NCBI RefSeq assembly: GCF_000425365.1
Contig: NZ_AUDH01000014.1
Location: forward strand, 1-64,000
DNA from: Rubritepida flocculans DSM 14296
GTDB taxonomy: Bacteria; Pseudomonadota; Alphaproteobacteria; Acetobacterales; Acetobacteraceae
Length of the DNA stretch: 64,000 bases
Reading direction: 5' to 3'
The notes under the pieces: generated by a model
The model's input: only the letters and a program-made list of their open reading frames with translations
Database searches by the model: none
Told to the model about the DNA's origin: nothing
Made by a program: the position numbers and the translations under genes
In this document: piece by piece, positions 25,529-34,076 of the stretch
Layout: the number at the start of each line of letters is the position of its first letter
Position numbering within the stretch: the first letter of the stretch is position 1

Positions 25529-26947
25529 ATGCAGAACAGCGAACCCATCTGGCGCCTGGTGGACGAGAAGGCGCAGCCGGCCATCGAGCTGTCCGACCGC
25601 GTCTGGGGCATGCCCGAACTCGCCTATGCCGAGACGCGCTCCGCCGCCGAGCACACGCAGTATCTCGAGCGCGAGGGCTTCCGCGTCACGCAGAACCTCG
25701 CCGGCATCCCGACCGCGATGATGGGCGAGGCGGGCGAGGGCGGGCCCGTCATCGCCATACTGGGCGAGTTCGACGCGCTGCCCGGCCTCTCCAACGAGGC
25801 CGGGGTGGCCGAGCCCCGGCCCATCCCCGGCGATGGCAACGGCCATGGCTGCGGCCACAACCTGCTCGGCGCGGGCTCGCTGCTCGCCGCCACGGCGCTG
25901 AAGGAATGGCTGAAGGCGGAGGGCATCCAGGCGCGCGTGCGCTACTACGGCTGCCCGGCCGAGGAGGGCGGGGCGGCCAAGGGCTTCATGGCCCGTGCGG
26001 GCCTGTTCGACGACGTGGATGTCGCGATCTCCTGGCACCCCTCGGCCTTCGCCGGCGTGAACGAGCCGCTGAGCCTCGCCAACACGCGCATCGACTTCAC
26101 CTTCACCGGCCGCGCGAGCCATGCGGCGGCGAGCCCGCATCTGGGGCGCAGCGCGCTCGACGCGGTGGAGCTGATGAGCGTGGGCGTGAACTACCTGCGC
26201 GAGCACATCCCGCAGGAGAGCCGCATCCACTACGCCTATCTCGACGCCGGCGGGGTGGCGCCCAACGTGGTGCAGGCGCGCGCGAAGGTGCGCTACCTGA
26301 TCCGCGCCGCGGATGTGACGGCGCTCAACGCCCTGGTGCCGCGCGTGCGCGACATCGCGCAGGGGGCCGCGCTGATGACGGGCACGCGCGTGGAGGCGCG
26401 GGTGATCTCGGCCGTCTCCAACCTGCTCGGCAACAGCGTGCTGGAGCGGACGATGCAGGACAATCTCGACCGCCTCGGCCCGCCCCCCTTCGACGCCGAG
26501 GACCGGCGCATCGCCGCCCGGTTCCAGGCCACGCTCTCGGAGGAGGAGATCGCCAGCGCCTTCCGCAAGATGGGGCTGCCGCGCGACGACTCGCCGCTGA
26601 CGCAGCGCGTGGTGCCGCTCGAGAGCAGGCGCGCGCCGATGATCGGCAGCACCGATGTGGGCGATGTGAGCTGGGTGGTCCCCACCGTGCAGGCGCGGGG
26701 CGCGACGCACGCCATCGGCACGCCTCTGCATTCCTGGCAGGCCACGGCGCAGGGCAAGCTGCCCTACGCGCACAAGGGCATGGTGCATGTGGCGAAGGTG
26801 ATGGCCGGCACGGCGGTGGACCTGCTGCGCCGGCCCGAGCTGATCGCCGCCGCGAAGGCCGAGCACCGCGAGCGCAGCGGCGGCAGATACGTCTGCCCGC
26901 TGCCCGAGGACGCCACGCCGCCCATCGGCATGTCGCTCGCCGTGTGA
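25529..26947 (+). CDS. M20 amidohydrolase, AbgB-like
   Basis: The 472-residue enzyme is of the p-aminobenzoyl-glutamate hydrolase B / indole-acetyl-amino-acid hydrolase group. It has a metal centre around GNGHGCGHNLLGAGS, PAEEGGAAKG with the catalytic Glu, the ISWHPS loop, dimerisation segment GRASHAAASPHLG, and a C-terminal HSWQATAQGKLPYAHKGM. It cleaves an amide to an aromatic or amino acid; the substrate is not known. Its TGA stop is the first triplet of repeat copy B. Confidence 0.9.
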   Translation: MQNSEPIWRLVDEKAQPAIELSDRVWGMPELAYAETRSAAEHTQYLEREGFRVTQNLAGIPTAMMGEAGEGGPVIAILGEFDALPGLSNEAGVAEPRPIPGDGNGHGCGHNLLGAGSLLAATALKEWLKAEGIQARVRYYGCPAEEGGAAKGFMARAGLFDDVDVAISWHPSAFAGVNEPLSLANTRIDFTFTGRASHAAASPHLGRSALDAVELMSVGVNYLREHIPQESRIHYAYLDAGGVAPNVVQARAKVRYLIRAADVTALNALVPRVRDIAQGAALMTGTRVEARVISAVSNLLGNSVLERTMQDNLDRLGPPPFDAEDRRIAARFQATLSEEEIASAFRKMGLPRDDSPLTQRVVPLESRRAPMIGSTDVGDVSWVVPTVQARGATHAIGTPLHSWQATAQGKLPYAHKGMVHVAKVMAGTAVDLLRRPELIAAAKAEHRERSGGRYVCPLPEDATPPIGMSLAV

Positions 26948-27072
26948 TACGGTCGGCATGGCATGCCGACCGTATCGCGCGCAGGGTTGGCGTGGCGGCT
27001 GCGCGCCAAAGCAAGCTCATGCCAGCGGCCGCTCCGCCTTCTCAGGAGTCGAAATCAGCGGCCGCTGGTATG
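26945..27072 (-). repeat. Double-palindrome repeat, copy B (128 bp, inverted orientation)
   Basis: It has the same architecture and length as copy A but reversed: the palindrome GATACGGTCGGCATG/GCATGCCGACCGTATC (26946-26976) comes first and the GCGGCCGC inverted repeat last. It begins at the TGA that stops the amidohydrolase and ends 19 bases before the stop of the convergent histidine phosphatase. Confidence 0.88.
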
Positions 27073-27091
27073 AGAGGCGCGGCGGGGCGGC

Positions 27092-27733
27092 CTACTGGCA
27101 GCCGTGGAAGCCGCCGTCCGGGAAGGGCGCGAACTCCACCACGCCGAGCAGGCTGCCCTGCGCCCCGCCCGGGGCGATGACCAGCGCCGCGCCTTCGGGG
27201 AAGGCGCGCCCGGCCACCGCATCGCCGAACACCATGATGCCCGGCGTGCGGTGGCCCACCAGCACGCGGTTCACCCCCGCGGGCACGGGGGCGGCGAAGA
27301 GGCGGCGGTGCTCGGCCAGCACCCGGTCGAGCCGCGGGCCCGCGTAGTCGTCGGCCAGCAGGCTCTCGGTCACCACCACATTCGCCGCGCCGAAGGCGAT
27401 CTCCGCCGTGTCGCGCGCGCGATAGACGGGGCCGGCCAGCACCGGGAGCTGCACGGGAATGCCGAGCGCGCGCATCCGCGCCGCGATGGCGGCCGACTGC
27501 TCCCGCCCGCGCGGGGAGAGGTTGCGCTGCCCCGCGCGGTCGCCCAGGCGGTAGCTGCGGTCGCAGGGCTCGCCCAGCGTGTCGGCGTGGCGGAAGAACA
27601 GCACGAGGCCGCCCGCGCGCAGCCGGGGCAGAAGGCCCGAGGCCTCGACATCCACGGGCGCCAGGCGTTGCGCCCGGGCGGGGGCGGCGAGCAGCAGGGC
27701 GGGAAGCGCCCGCCGAGGGAGGGAGTGGCGCAT
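27092..27733 (-). CDS. Secreted histidine phosphatase family protein
   Basis: The 213-residue protein has a signal-like N-terminus (about 1-21) and the phosphohistidine motif FFRHADT (Arg48, His49). ARDTAEIAFG, the second His in VLVGHRTPGI and EGAALVI follow, matching branch 1/2 histidine phosphatases of periplasmic type. The substrate is unknown. The gene is convergent with the amidohydrolase across repeat B. Confidence 0.88.
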   Translation of the reverse strand: MRHSLPRRALPALLLAAPARAQRLAPVDVEASGLLPRLRAGGLVLFFRHADTLGEPCDRSYRLGDRAGQRNLSPRGREQSAAIAARMRALGIPVQLPVLAGPVYRARDTAEIAFGAANVVVTESLLADDYAGPRLDRVLAEHRRLFAAPVPAGVNRVLVGHRTPGIMVFGDAVAGRAFPEGAALVIAPGGAQGSLLGVVEFAPFPDGGFHGCQ

Positions 27734-27827
27734 GGGGCGGGGAGTGGGCCGCCCCGGAGGAATGTCAAGCCTCGCGCCGGGCGCATCGGGGGTGGACGGG
27801 CCCGCAGGCGCCGCCGCCCCCCAGCGC

Positions 27828-30800
27828 TCAGCCGATGATGATCTGGTCGGCGAGCTGCCCCGGCGTCAGGCCCACCACGAGGATGCCGCCCGCCCCGCCC
27901 AGCGCCTGGGTGGACACCAGCGTGCCGCCGCTGACCGCGGTGAGCGTGATGCCCGAGGCCAGCCCCTCGAAGCGCAGGAAGTCGAAGTTCCCCGCCGCCT
28001 CGCCGAAGTCGAAGATGCGGTCGAAGACGCCGGCCTGGAAATCCGCCGCCTGGAACCAGAACACGTCGTTGCCGGCGCCGCCGTAGAGGTCGTCCGCGCC
28101 CGCGCCGCCGAAGAGCTGGTCGTTGCCCGCACCGCCCACCAGGATGTCGGCCCCGCCCTGGCCGTAGAGCCAGTCGTCGCCGGCGAGGCCGTAGAGGATG
28201 TTCGCCTGCGCGTCGCCGATCAGATAGTCGCCATGGGCGGAGCCGATGACGTTCTCCACGGCCAGCATCCGGTCCTCGGCCGCCTCGCCGCCCGCGCCCA
28301 CGCCGATGTCGAGGCGCACCACCACCCCTTGGGCGGACTCGAAATAGGCGATGGTGTCCACGCCGTCGCCGCCGTCGAGCCAGTCGGCGCCGAGCCCGCC
28401 GTAGAGCAGGTCGCCGTCCAGTCCGCCGAGCAGGATGTCGTTGCCGCCCTCGCCCACCAGCGTGTCGGCCCCCGCGCCGCCCCGGGCGCGGTCATTGCCC
28501 GCGCCGAGGAAGACGACGTCGTCGCCCGCGCCCGCATCCACATCGTCGCGGCCGTCGCGGAAGACCAGCCGCTCGTCGCCCGCCCCGCCGGCGAAGGCGA
28601 AGTCGAAGGGGCCGGAGCTGGCGCGCTGCGCCTGCACGAGGCTGACGCGCTCGCCCACGATCACCTGCACATAGGGGTCGCCCACCGTGTCCTGGCGGAA
28701 GGCGAGGTTCTGGATGCGCGTGTCCTCGGCCCGGCCGAGGTCCAGCACGTCGAAGGCCTTGGCCTGGGTGCCGTGGCGGGCGGCGAGATACTCCGCCAGC
28801 GCATCCTGCTCCGAGCCCTTGGCGGCGAAGCTGGCCACGCCATCGGGCAGGGCCGGGTTGTTGAGCAGATCCACCCGGCTGCCGGGGATGGTGAAGGCCG
28901 GGAAGGGGTAGCCGTCGCCGCCGAGCAGCGGATTGGCGCCCGGGTTGGCCAGGAAGTTCAGCGTGACCAGCGAGATGACGCGGTTCGGGTCGCCCTGGAG
29001 CACGCCGTCGCGCACGATCACGTCGGCCACCGTGCCGTCGTCGTTGTAGAGGACGAGGTTGCGCACCCGCTCGCCCACCACGCCGCCGGGCGCGGTGTCG
29101 GAGAGGGTGGCGCCGGCGCCGCTGCCCACCGTCACCAGCACCTGGGCGGGGCGGCTCAGGTCGAAGGAGAAGGCGGCGCCGCCGATCTGCGGGAACTGGC
29201 CCGGGGTGTTGGTGGGGGTGCTGCCCGCCACCGCATGCTCGAAGATGCGCTCGAGATTGGCGGCGGTGACGCTGAGCTTGGTGAGGCTGTTGTTGAAGCG
29301 CAGCGAGTTCTCGATGTCGAGCTGGCTGACCGCGCCCTCGGGCTTGTTCACGCTTGGGTTGGCCGGCGGCGGCAGCTCCTCGGGCGTGGGCTGGCCCGCG
29401 ATGCGGCCGATCTCGGCGCGGATGCCGCCGCCGTTCTTCAGCGAGAGCGCCACGGTCGGGTCGAGCTGGCGCGCGACGAAGAGGTTCGCATCCGCCGTGA
29501 GGTTGCCCAGATTCGTCTCCTCCGTGCGCACCTCGCTGCGACGGCCCTCGAGGAAGACCTCGGTGAAGCCGAAGACGTTCCCGTCCTTGGCGTTGATCAC
29601 GGCCTGCACGGCGTTGGAGATGGTCTGCACCTGGCCGCCGCGGGTGCCCGCCGCATAGGGGTCGCTGCCGCCCCACAGCGCCGCCACATTGGCGTCGGTG
29701 GTGGCGATGGGGCCGTTCAGCGCCGGGTCGAGGGCGGAGGTGTTGATCACGCCCTGGGCGTCGAACTCCACCACCAGCCGGCCGACATAGGCGTATTCGC
29801 TCGCCGTGTTGACGACCACGACGGGGTTGCCGTCCAGCCCCGTGCGCAGCGTGGGGTAGGGCGAGGCGATGCTGTCGCCGGGCCGCAGCGCGTCGTTCCC
29901 GTCGGCGAAGACGGCGTGGCTGCCGCCGGCGATGATGATGTCCACGCCGCGCAGCAGCGTGGCGAGCTCGAGCTCGAGCTGGTACTGCTGCAGATGCGAG
30001 AGCAGGATCACCTTGTTGATCCCGAGCGCCGTCATCTGGTCCACATAGGGCTGCAGGATCTGCGCGAGCTCGGCCATGTTGTTCAGCCCGCCATCGCCGG
30101 CGGGATCGAGCACGCGCACCCCGTCCACCGTCGAAATCTGGCCGAGGATCTGGGTGGTGACGCCGAGCACGCCGATCGGCTCGCCGTTCTCGTGGATCAC
30201 CGTCCAGGGCGAGATCTGCCGGTCGAGGTTCTCGGCCGCCACGGCGTTGTTGTCGGCAAGGTCGGCCGCGGTGGTGGCGTAGCTCGCCGCATCGCGCAGC
30301 ATGGGCGTGAACAGCGGGTTGAGCGCCGCATCGCCCGAGAAGTTCAGGTTGGCCGAGAGATAGGGGAACTGCGCGCCGATATTGGTCACGCGCAGCCCGG
30401 GCGTGGTGCCCGTGGTGTTGGAGGTGAAGTCGATGGCGGCGGCGAGCGCGTTGGTGCCGAGGTCGAACTCGTGGTTGCCCAGCACCGAGGCCTGCACGCC
30501 GATGGCGTTGAGGATGGCGATGTCGGCCGCGAAGAAGGGCGAGGAGCTGCCGTTCAGCGCGCCCAGCGTGCCCGGCGGCAGGCCCAGCGCCTGCTCGTAG
30601 AAGGCGCGCAGCACGGGCACGACGGTCGCATCCGTGCCGGCGGCGGCGAAGGGGCCGGGGATGAAGTTGTCGCCGGAGGAGAGGGTGATGCTGTTGGGCA
30701 GCGCATCCTCCAGCCGGTCCACGATGGCGGCGAACTGCTTCATGCGGCCGCCCGCGAGCAGCCCCGCCTCGAAGTCCGATCCGTGCAGGATCTGCAGCAC

Positions 30801-32471
30801 ATAGCTTCCCGAGGGGCCGCCCGAGGCGTTCACGTCGTAGAGGGTGGTGGTGCGGCTCACCTCGTTCGCCACCGCAAGCCGCGCATCGCCCGTCCCGCCC
30901 ACGCCGGGGGTGGCGGGGGGGACGAAGACGCTCGTCTCCGGCGCCGTGTCGCCCGGCTTGTTGATGAAGCCGAGGAAGGCGACCTCCGTCGGGCTCTCGA
31001 TGCGGAACACCATGTTGGCGTTGGCACGCTCGAGCCCGACGAAGACGTGGATCTCGCCGCCGATGGTGGCGAGGGTGATGTGCTCGGGCTCGGCGCCCTT
31101 GTCGTCGGAGCGCGTGTCGGCATAGCCCTGCGGCAGCAGCGCGGCCACGGTGCGGTCGATGAAGTCGCCCGAGTCGAAGACCTGGGTGAGGGTGGGCGCG
31201 GAGGCCGTGCCGCCCACCTCCCAGATCGAGAAGCTGCGGCCGCCGAAGATGTGGATCTGGTCGAGCTGCCCGTTGCCGTCCGTGTCGCCCGACCAGCGGC
31301 TGACGTTGAGCCGGCCGAGATCGCCATCGGCCCGGCGCGACTGGATCTGCGCGAGCAGCCCGGCCTCGATCTGCGGCATGCCCGCGGGCGGGGTGCCGCC
31401 CGAGGCCGGCACCAGCGCCGAGAGGCGCACCGCCTCGTTCAGCGGGTGGGCGTTGCCGGCGCTATCGCCGCTCGGCAGCAGCCCGTATTCGCGCGCATCG
31501 CCCTCATTGGCGGTGACGAGATAGGTCCGCCCGCCCGATTCGAAGGCCGCGATCGCGTCGGGCTGATACATGCCGAAGACGGGGAGCTGGCGGATGTTCG
31601 GCCCGCCATCGCGGTCCGAGCTGTCGATGCCGCGCCCGGCGAGGCTGTGATCGGCGAGGCCGAGCGGCAGCACCGTGACCCAGCCCAGCGGCCCCGCCAT
31701 GGCGTCGAGGTTGAACACGCCGATGGCGTTGTTCTCCTGCAGGGTGACGAAGGCGCGCGCGCCGTCGGGCGAGATGGCGATGTATTCCGGCTCGAAGTCG
31801 AGCGAGGGCAGGGCGGTGTTGTAGGCCGCGCTGCCCGGGATGGCGGTGTTGATCTTCACCCCCGCCGCACGCAGCGCCGCGGCCTGCGCGTCGAAGGCGC
31901 CGAAGCCGAAGAAGGTCGAGGTCCAGTTCAGCGGATCGGGGTCGGCGATCTCGATCACCGTCACGCCGCCCGGCGGGTCGGCGGGGAAGCTCGAGGCGTA
32001 GGGCGTGGCGCCGGAGGTGTCGGGCACGGGCTCGCCCTCGATGGCGACCAGAAGCCGGGCGCCATCGGGGGTGAACACCACCATGTCGGGCACCGCGCCC
32101 ACCTCGAAGGTGGCGGTCCAGGCCGCCCCGGTGCCGGCCCCGTTGATGGTGTAGAAGGCGACATAGCCGTTCGCGCCGGCGGCGGGGCCATCGAGCGCGA
32201 TGGCGAGGGTGTCGCCATGCACGGCGATCGAGTTGCCCGTGCCATAGGCCGGCGGGGCGCCCCCGCCCGGGGCGGGGATGGCGCTCTTCGGAATGGCGAA
32301 GGCGAGCGCGCCGTCCGCGAGCCGCAGCGCATCCACCCCGTCCGCGCCGATCACGAACAGCAGGCCGCGGGCGGCGTCCAGCGCCACCACCTCGGAGCCC
32401 CGGGCCGCGCCGGCGGGCAGGGCGGTGGCGGCGTGGTTCACGGTGAAGAGCGGGCTGGCGATGCTGTTCAT
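27828..32471 (-). CDS. Large secreted metallophosphatase/5'-nucleotidase with choice-of-anchor I and RTX repeats
   Basis: The 1547-residue protein has no Sec signal. Residues about 1-540 form a choice-of-anchor I (beta-propeller-like) domain with FEPEYIAISPDGARAFVTLQ. From 560 a calcineurin-like 5'-nucleotidase begins: HGSDFEAG (His563), SGDNFIPG and GNHEFD (His667). The 5'-nucleotidase C-terminal domain contains NGGGIRAEIG. Residues about 1300-1460 carry GGxGxDxLx calcium repeats (for example GGAGADTLVGEGGNDILLGG), and an uncleaved secretion tail follows. This layout implies type I secretion and calcium folding. It probably releases phosphate from extracellular nucleotides. No T1SS genes are adjacent. 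Confidence 0.92.
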   Translation of the reverse strand: MNSIASPLFTVNHAATALPAGAARGSEVVALDAARGLLFVIGADGVDALRLADGALAFAIPKSAIPAPGGGAPPAYGTGNSIAVHGDTLAIALDGPAAGANGYVAFYTINGAGTGAAWTATFEVGAVPDMVVFTPDGARLLVAIEGEPVPDTSGATPYASSFPADPPGGVTVIEIADPDPLNWTSTFFGFGAFDAQAAALRAAGVKINTAIPGSAAYNTALPSLDFEPEYIAISPDGARAFVTLQENNAIGVFNLDAMAGPLGWVTVLPLGLADHSLAGRGIDSSDRDGGPNIRQLPVFGMYQPDAIAAFESGGRTYLVTANEGDAREYGLLPSGDSAGNAHPLNEAVRLSALVPASGGTPPAGMPQIEAGLLAQIQSRRADGDLGRLNVSRWSGDTDGNGQLDQIHIFGGRSFSIWEVGGTASAPTLTQVFDSGDFIDRTVAALLPQGYADTRSDDKGAEPEHITLATIGGEIHVFVGLERANANMVFRIESPTEVAFLGFINKPGDTAPETSVFVPPATPGVGGTGDARLAVANEVSRTTTLYDVNASGGPSGSYVLQILHGSDFEAGLLAGGRMKQFAAIVDRLEDALPNSITLSSGDNFIPGPFAAAGTDATVVPVLRAFYEQALGLPPGTLGALNGSSSPFFAADIAILNAIGVQASVLGNHEFDLGTNALAAAIDFTSNTTGTTPGLRVTNIGAQFPYLSANLNFSGDAALNPLFTPMLRDAASYATTAADLADNNAVAAENLDRQISPWTVIHENGEPIGVLGVTTQILGQISTVDGVRVLDPAGDGGLNNMAELAQILQPYVDQMTALGINKVILLSHLQQYQLELELATLLRGVDIIIAGGSHAVFADGNDALRPGDSIASPYPTLRTGLDGNPVVVVNTASEYAYVGRLVVEFDAQGVINTSALDPALNGPIATTDANVAALWGGSDPYAAGTRGGQVQTISNAVQAVINAKDGNVFGFTEVFLEGRRSEVRTEETNLGNLTADANLFVARQLDPTVALSLKNGGGIRAEIGRIAGQPTPEELPPPANPSVNKPEGAVSQLDIENSLRFNNSLTKLSVTAANLERIFEHAVAGSTPTNTPGQFPQIGGAAFSFDLSRPAQVLVTVGSGAGATLSDTAPGGVVGERVRNLVLYNDDGTVADVIVRDGVLQGDPNRVISLVTLNFLANPGANPLLGGDGYPFPAFTIPGSRVDLLNNPALPDGVASFAAKGSEQDALAEYLAARHGTQAKAFDVLDLGRAEDTRIQNLAFRQDTVGDPYVQVIVGERVSLVQAQRASSGPFDFAFAGGAGDERLVFRDGRDDVDAGAGDDVVFLGAGNDRARGGAGADTLVGEGGNDILLGGLDGDLLYGGLGADWLDGGDGVDTIAYFESAQGVVVRLDIGVGAGGEAAEDRMLAVENVIGSAHGDYLIGDAQANILYGLAGDDWLYGQGGADILVGGAGNDQLFGGAGADDLYGGAGNDVFWFQAADFQAGVFDRIFDFGEAAGNFDFLRFEGLASGITLTAVSGGTLVSTQALGGAGGILVVGLTPGQLADQIIIG

Positions 32472-32637
32472 GTCGACCCCGTGCGGATGTTTCGGGCGTC
32501 ATGACCTATCCATGCGCCGCCCGGCGGTCGTTGCAGCAACCCTTAAGCTTCGATGAAGAGTCCTTGAAAAGATGCGGTTATTTCTGCCTGAAACCTGGGC
32601 AGCGACATCCTGCTGCCCCCGGCTGGTCAAGCTTTCG
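32472..32637 (-). promoter_or_regulatory. AT-richer upstream region of the RTX nucleotidase gene
   Basis: These 166 bases separate the Nudix stop from the RTX gene start. The middle (about 32535-32595) is much more AT-rich than the rest of the window, as expected for a promoter. A stem GGGCAGC/GCTGCCC (32597-32618) may end the Nudix transcript. No hexamer pair could be assigned with confidence. Confidence 0.4.
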
Positions 32638-33078
32638 TCATGCCGAGGCCATGCGGCGGCCCGATGCAGCGGCGGCGATCACCTCCTGCGCCTCCCGCGT
32701 CAGGCCGAAGGGCGCGAGCGCCGACAGCCCCGCCCAGGCCACCGCCGAGACATCGTCGCCCGGCGCCGCCTCGCCCGCCAGCCATTCGGCCGCGTAGTCC
32801 ACGATGGTGTAGTGGAAGCGCAGCGCCCCCTCCGCGTCATGGGTGAGGGAATCCACCACCGCGACGAGGCGGAGCGGGCCCACCTCCACCCCCGTCTCCT
32901 CGCGCAGTTCCCGGCGGGCGGCCTCCTCGGCACGCTCGCCCAGGCGCTGCGCGCCGCCGGGCAGCGACCAGGCGCCCAGCCGCGGCGGCCTGCCCCGGCG
33001 CACCAGCAGCACCTCCTCGCCGCGGAACACCACCACGCCGATGCCGATCCAGGGCCGGTCGGGGTATTCGCGGCTCAT
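32638..33078 (-). CDS. Nudix hydrolase
   Basis: The 146-residue protein has a complete Nudix box: Gly42-x5-Glu48-x7-Arg56-Glu57-Leu-Arg-Glu60-Glu61-x-Gly63. The short N-terminus WIGIGVVVFRG and LGAWSLPGG are typical of ADP-ribose pyrophosphatase or MutT-like housekeeping enzymes. It overlaps the DUF4340 gene by ATGA and is the last gene of the ABC operon, though functionally it is probably separate. Confidence 0.93.
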   Translation of the reverse strand: MSREYPDRPWIGIGVVVFRGEEVLLVRRGRPPRLGAWSLPGGAQRLGERAEEAARRELREETGVEVGPLRLVAVVDSLTHDAEGALRFHYTIVDYAAEWLAGEAAPGDDVSAVAWAGLSALAPFGLTREAQEVIAAAASGRRMASA

Positions 33079-34076
33079 TCGGGCATCAGATCGGCGAGGC
33101 GGGGGATGATGGCCTTCTCCTTCCATTGGCCGAGCTGATAGGCCCAGCCGCGCAGGCGCGCCTCCAGCGCCTGCGCCTCCGGCCCGCCCTCGGCGCGCAG
33201 CACCACCCAGAACTGGCCCTCATGCAGCCGCGGCCAGGCGGTCAGCGTCACCTCGTCGGTGTAGAGGAAGCGCGCCTCGCCCAGCGCCTCGCCCGGCAGA
33301 TCGGGCCCGGCGCGGCGCACCTCGGTGAAGGTGAGCATCTCGAAGGCGCGCCCGATTTCGTCCAGCGCCAGCGGGTCCGGGGAGGGGGCGTTCTCGGGGG
33401 CGACGAGGCGCAGCGGCGCCTCCGGCGCGGCCTCGCGCGCGACGACGAGCGGCTCCTCGCCCGCGCGGCGGATTTCGGCGCGGCGCAGCCGTTCGGCGGG
33501 GAGGTTGGCGATGTCCCGATCCACCCAGAGCTGCGGGTCGGCGTCCGCCACGAGCCGCCCCTCGGCGAGCCAGGCGCGCGCCTCGCCCGCGCGGCGCAGA
33601 TAGACGGTCTCGGGCGCGGCGCCCTGGGTGCGGACGCGCCGGCGGCCGAGCAGCAGGTCCACGAGCGGCGCGCCCGATGCGTCCAGCACGCGCAGCCGCA
33701 GGGCGGTGCTGCCCGGGCTCGCGGGGTCGTCCACGCCGAGCCGTGCATGGGCCGCCGCGTCGCTGCTGCGCTCCTCGATCAGGCGCAGCTCAGTCAGCCC
33801 CGTCAGGGTTTCGCGCACGCGGCCGGGCCGGGCGGGATAGCCCTCGAGTTCCTCGATCCGCCAGCTCTCGCCTTCCCGCAGCAGGGTGACGCGCTGGGCG
33901 TGACGGATCACCTCGATCCGCGCCGCCCCGCCCAGGCGCTCGGCAAGGCCCGGATAGGCCAGGTCGCCGGGGGCGAAGCGGCCCTGCTCCTCGCCGGGCG
34001 GCGCGAACCAGAGCCCTGCGCCGAGCGCCCCCGTGCCCGCCAGGCCCAGCAGCAGAAGGCCGCGGCGCGAGATCAT
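33075..34076 (-). CDS. DUF4340 domain protein, membrane anchored
   Basis: The 333-residue protein has an N-terminal anchor (residues 5-24) followed by a periplasmic beta-rich DUF4340 region, with repeated segments on residue pairs such as SWRIEELEGYPARPGRVRETL. DUF4340 proteins co-occur with GldG-type ABC auxiliary proteins, as here (ATGA overlap with the gene upstream). Function is unknown; it probably forms part of the same envelope complex. Confidence 0.85.
   Translation of the reverse strand: MISRRGLLLLGLAGTGALGAGLWFAPPGEEQGRFAPGDLAYPGLAERLGGAARIEVIRHAQRVTLLREGESWRIEELEGYPARPGRVRETLTGLTELRLIEERSSDAAAHARLGVDDPASPGSTALRLRVLDASGAPLVDLLLGRRRVRTQGAAPETVYLRRAGEARAWLAEGRLVADADPQLWVDRDIANLPAERLRRAEIRRAGEEPLVVAREAAPEAPLRLVAPENAPSPDPLALDEIGRAFEMLTFTEVRRAGPDLPGEALGEARFLYTDEVTLTAWPRLHEGQFWVVLRAEGGPEAQALEARLRGWAYQLGQWKEKAIIPRLADLMPE

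Noticed and set aside
27579-32504. A 1641-codon open frame on the plus strand opposite the RTX nucleotidase
   Set aside because: It is the antisense of a gene with clear domains. Its translation is His/Arg/Gly-rich without domains, a known effect of high GC at third positions.
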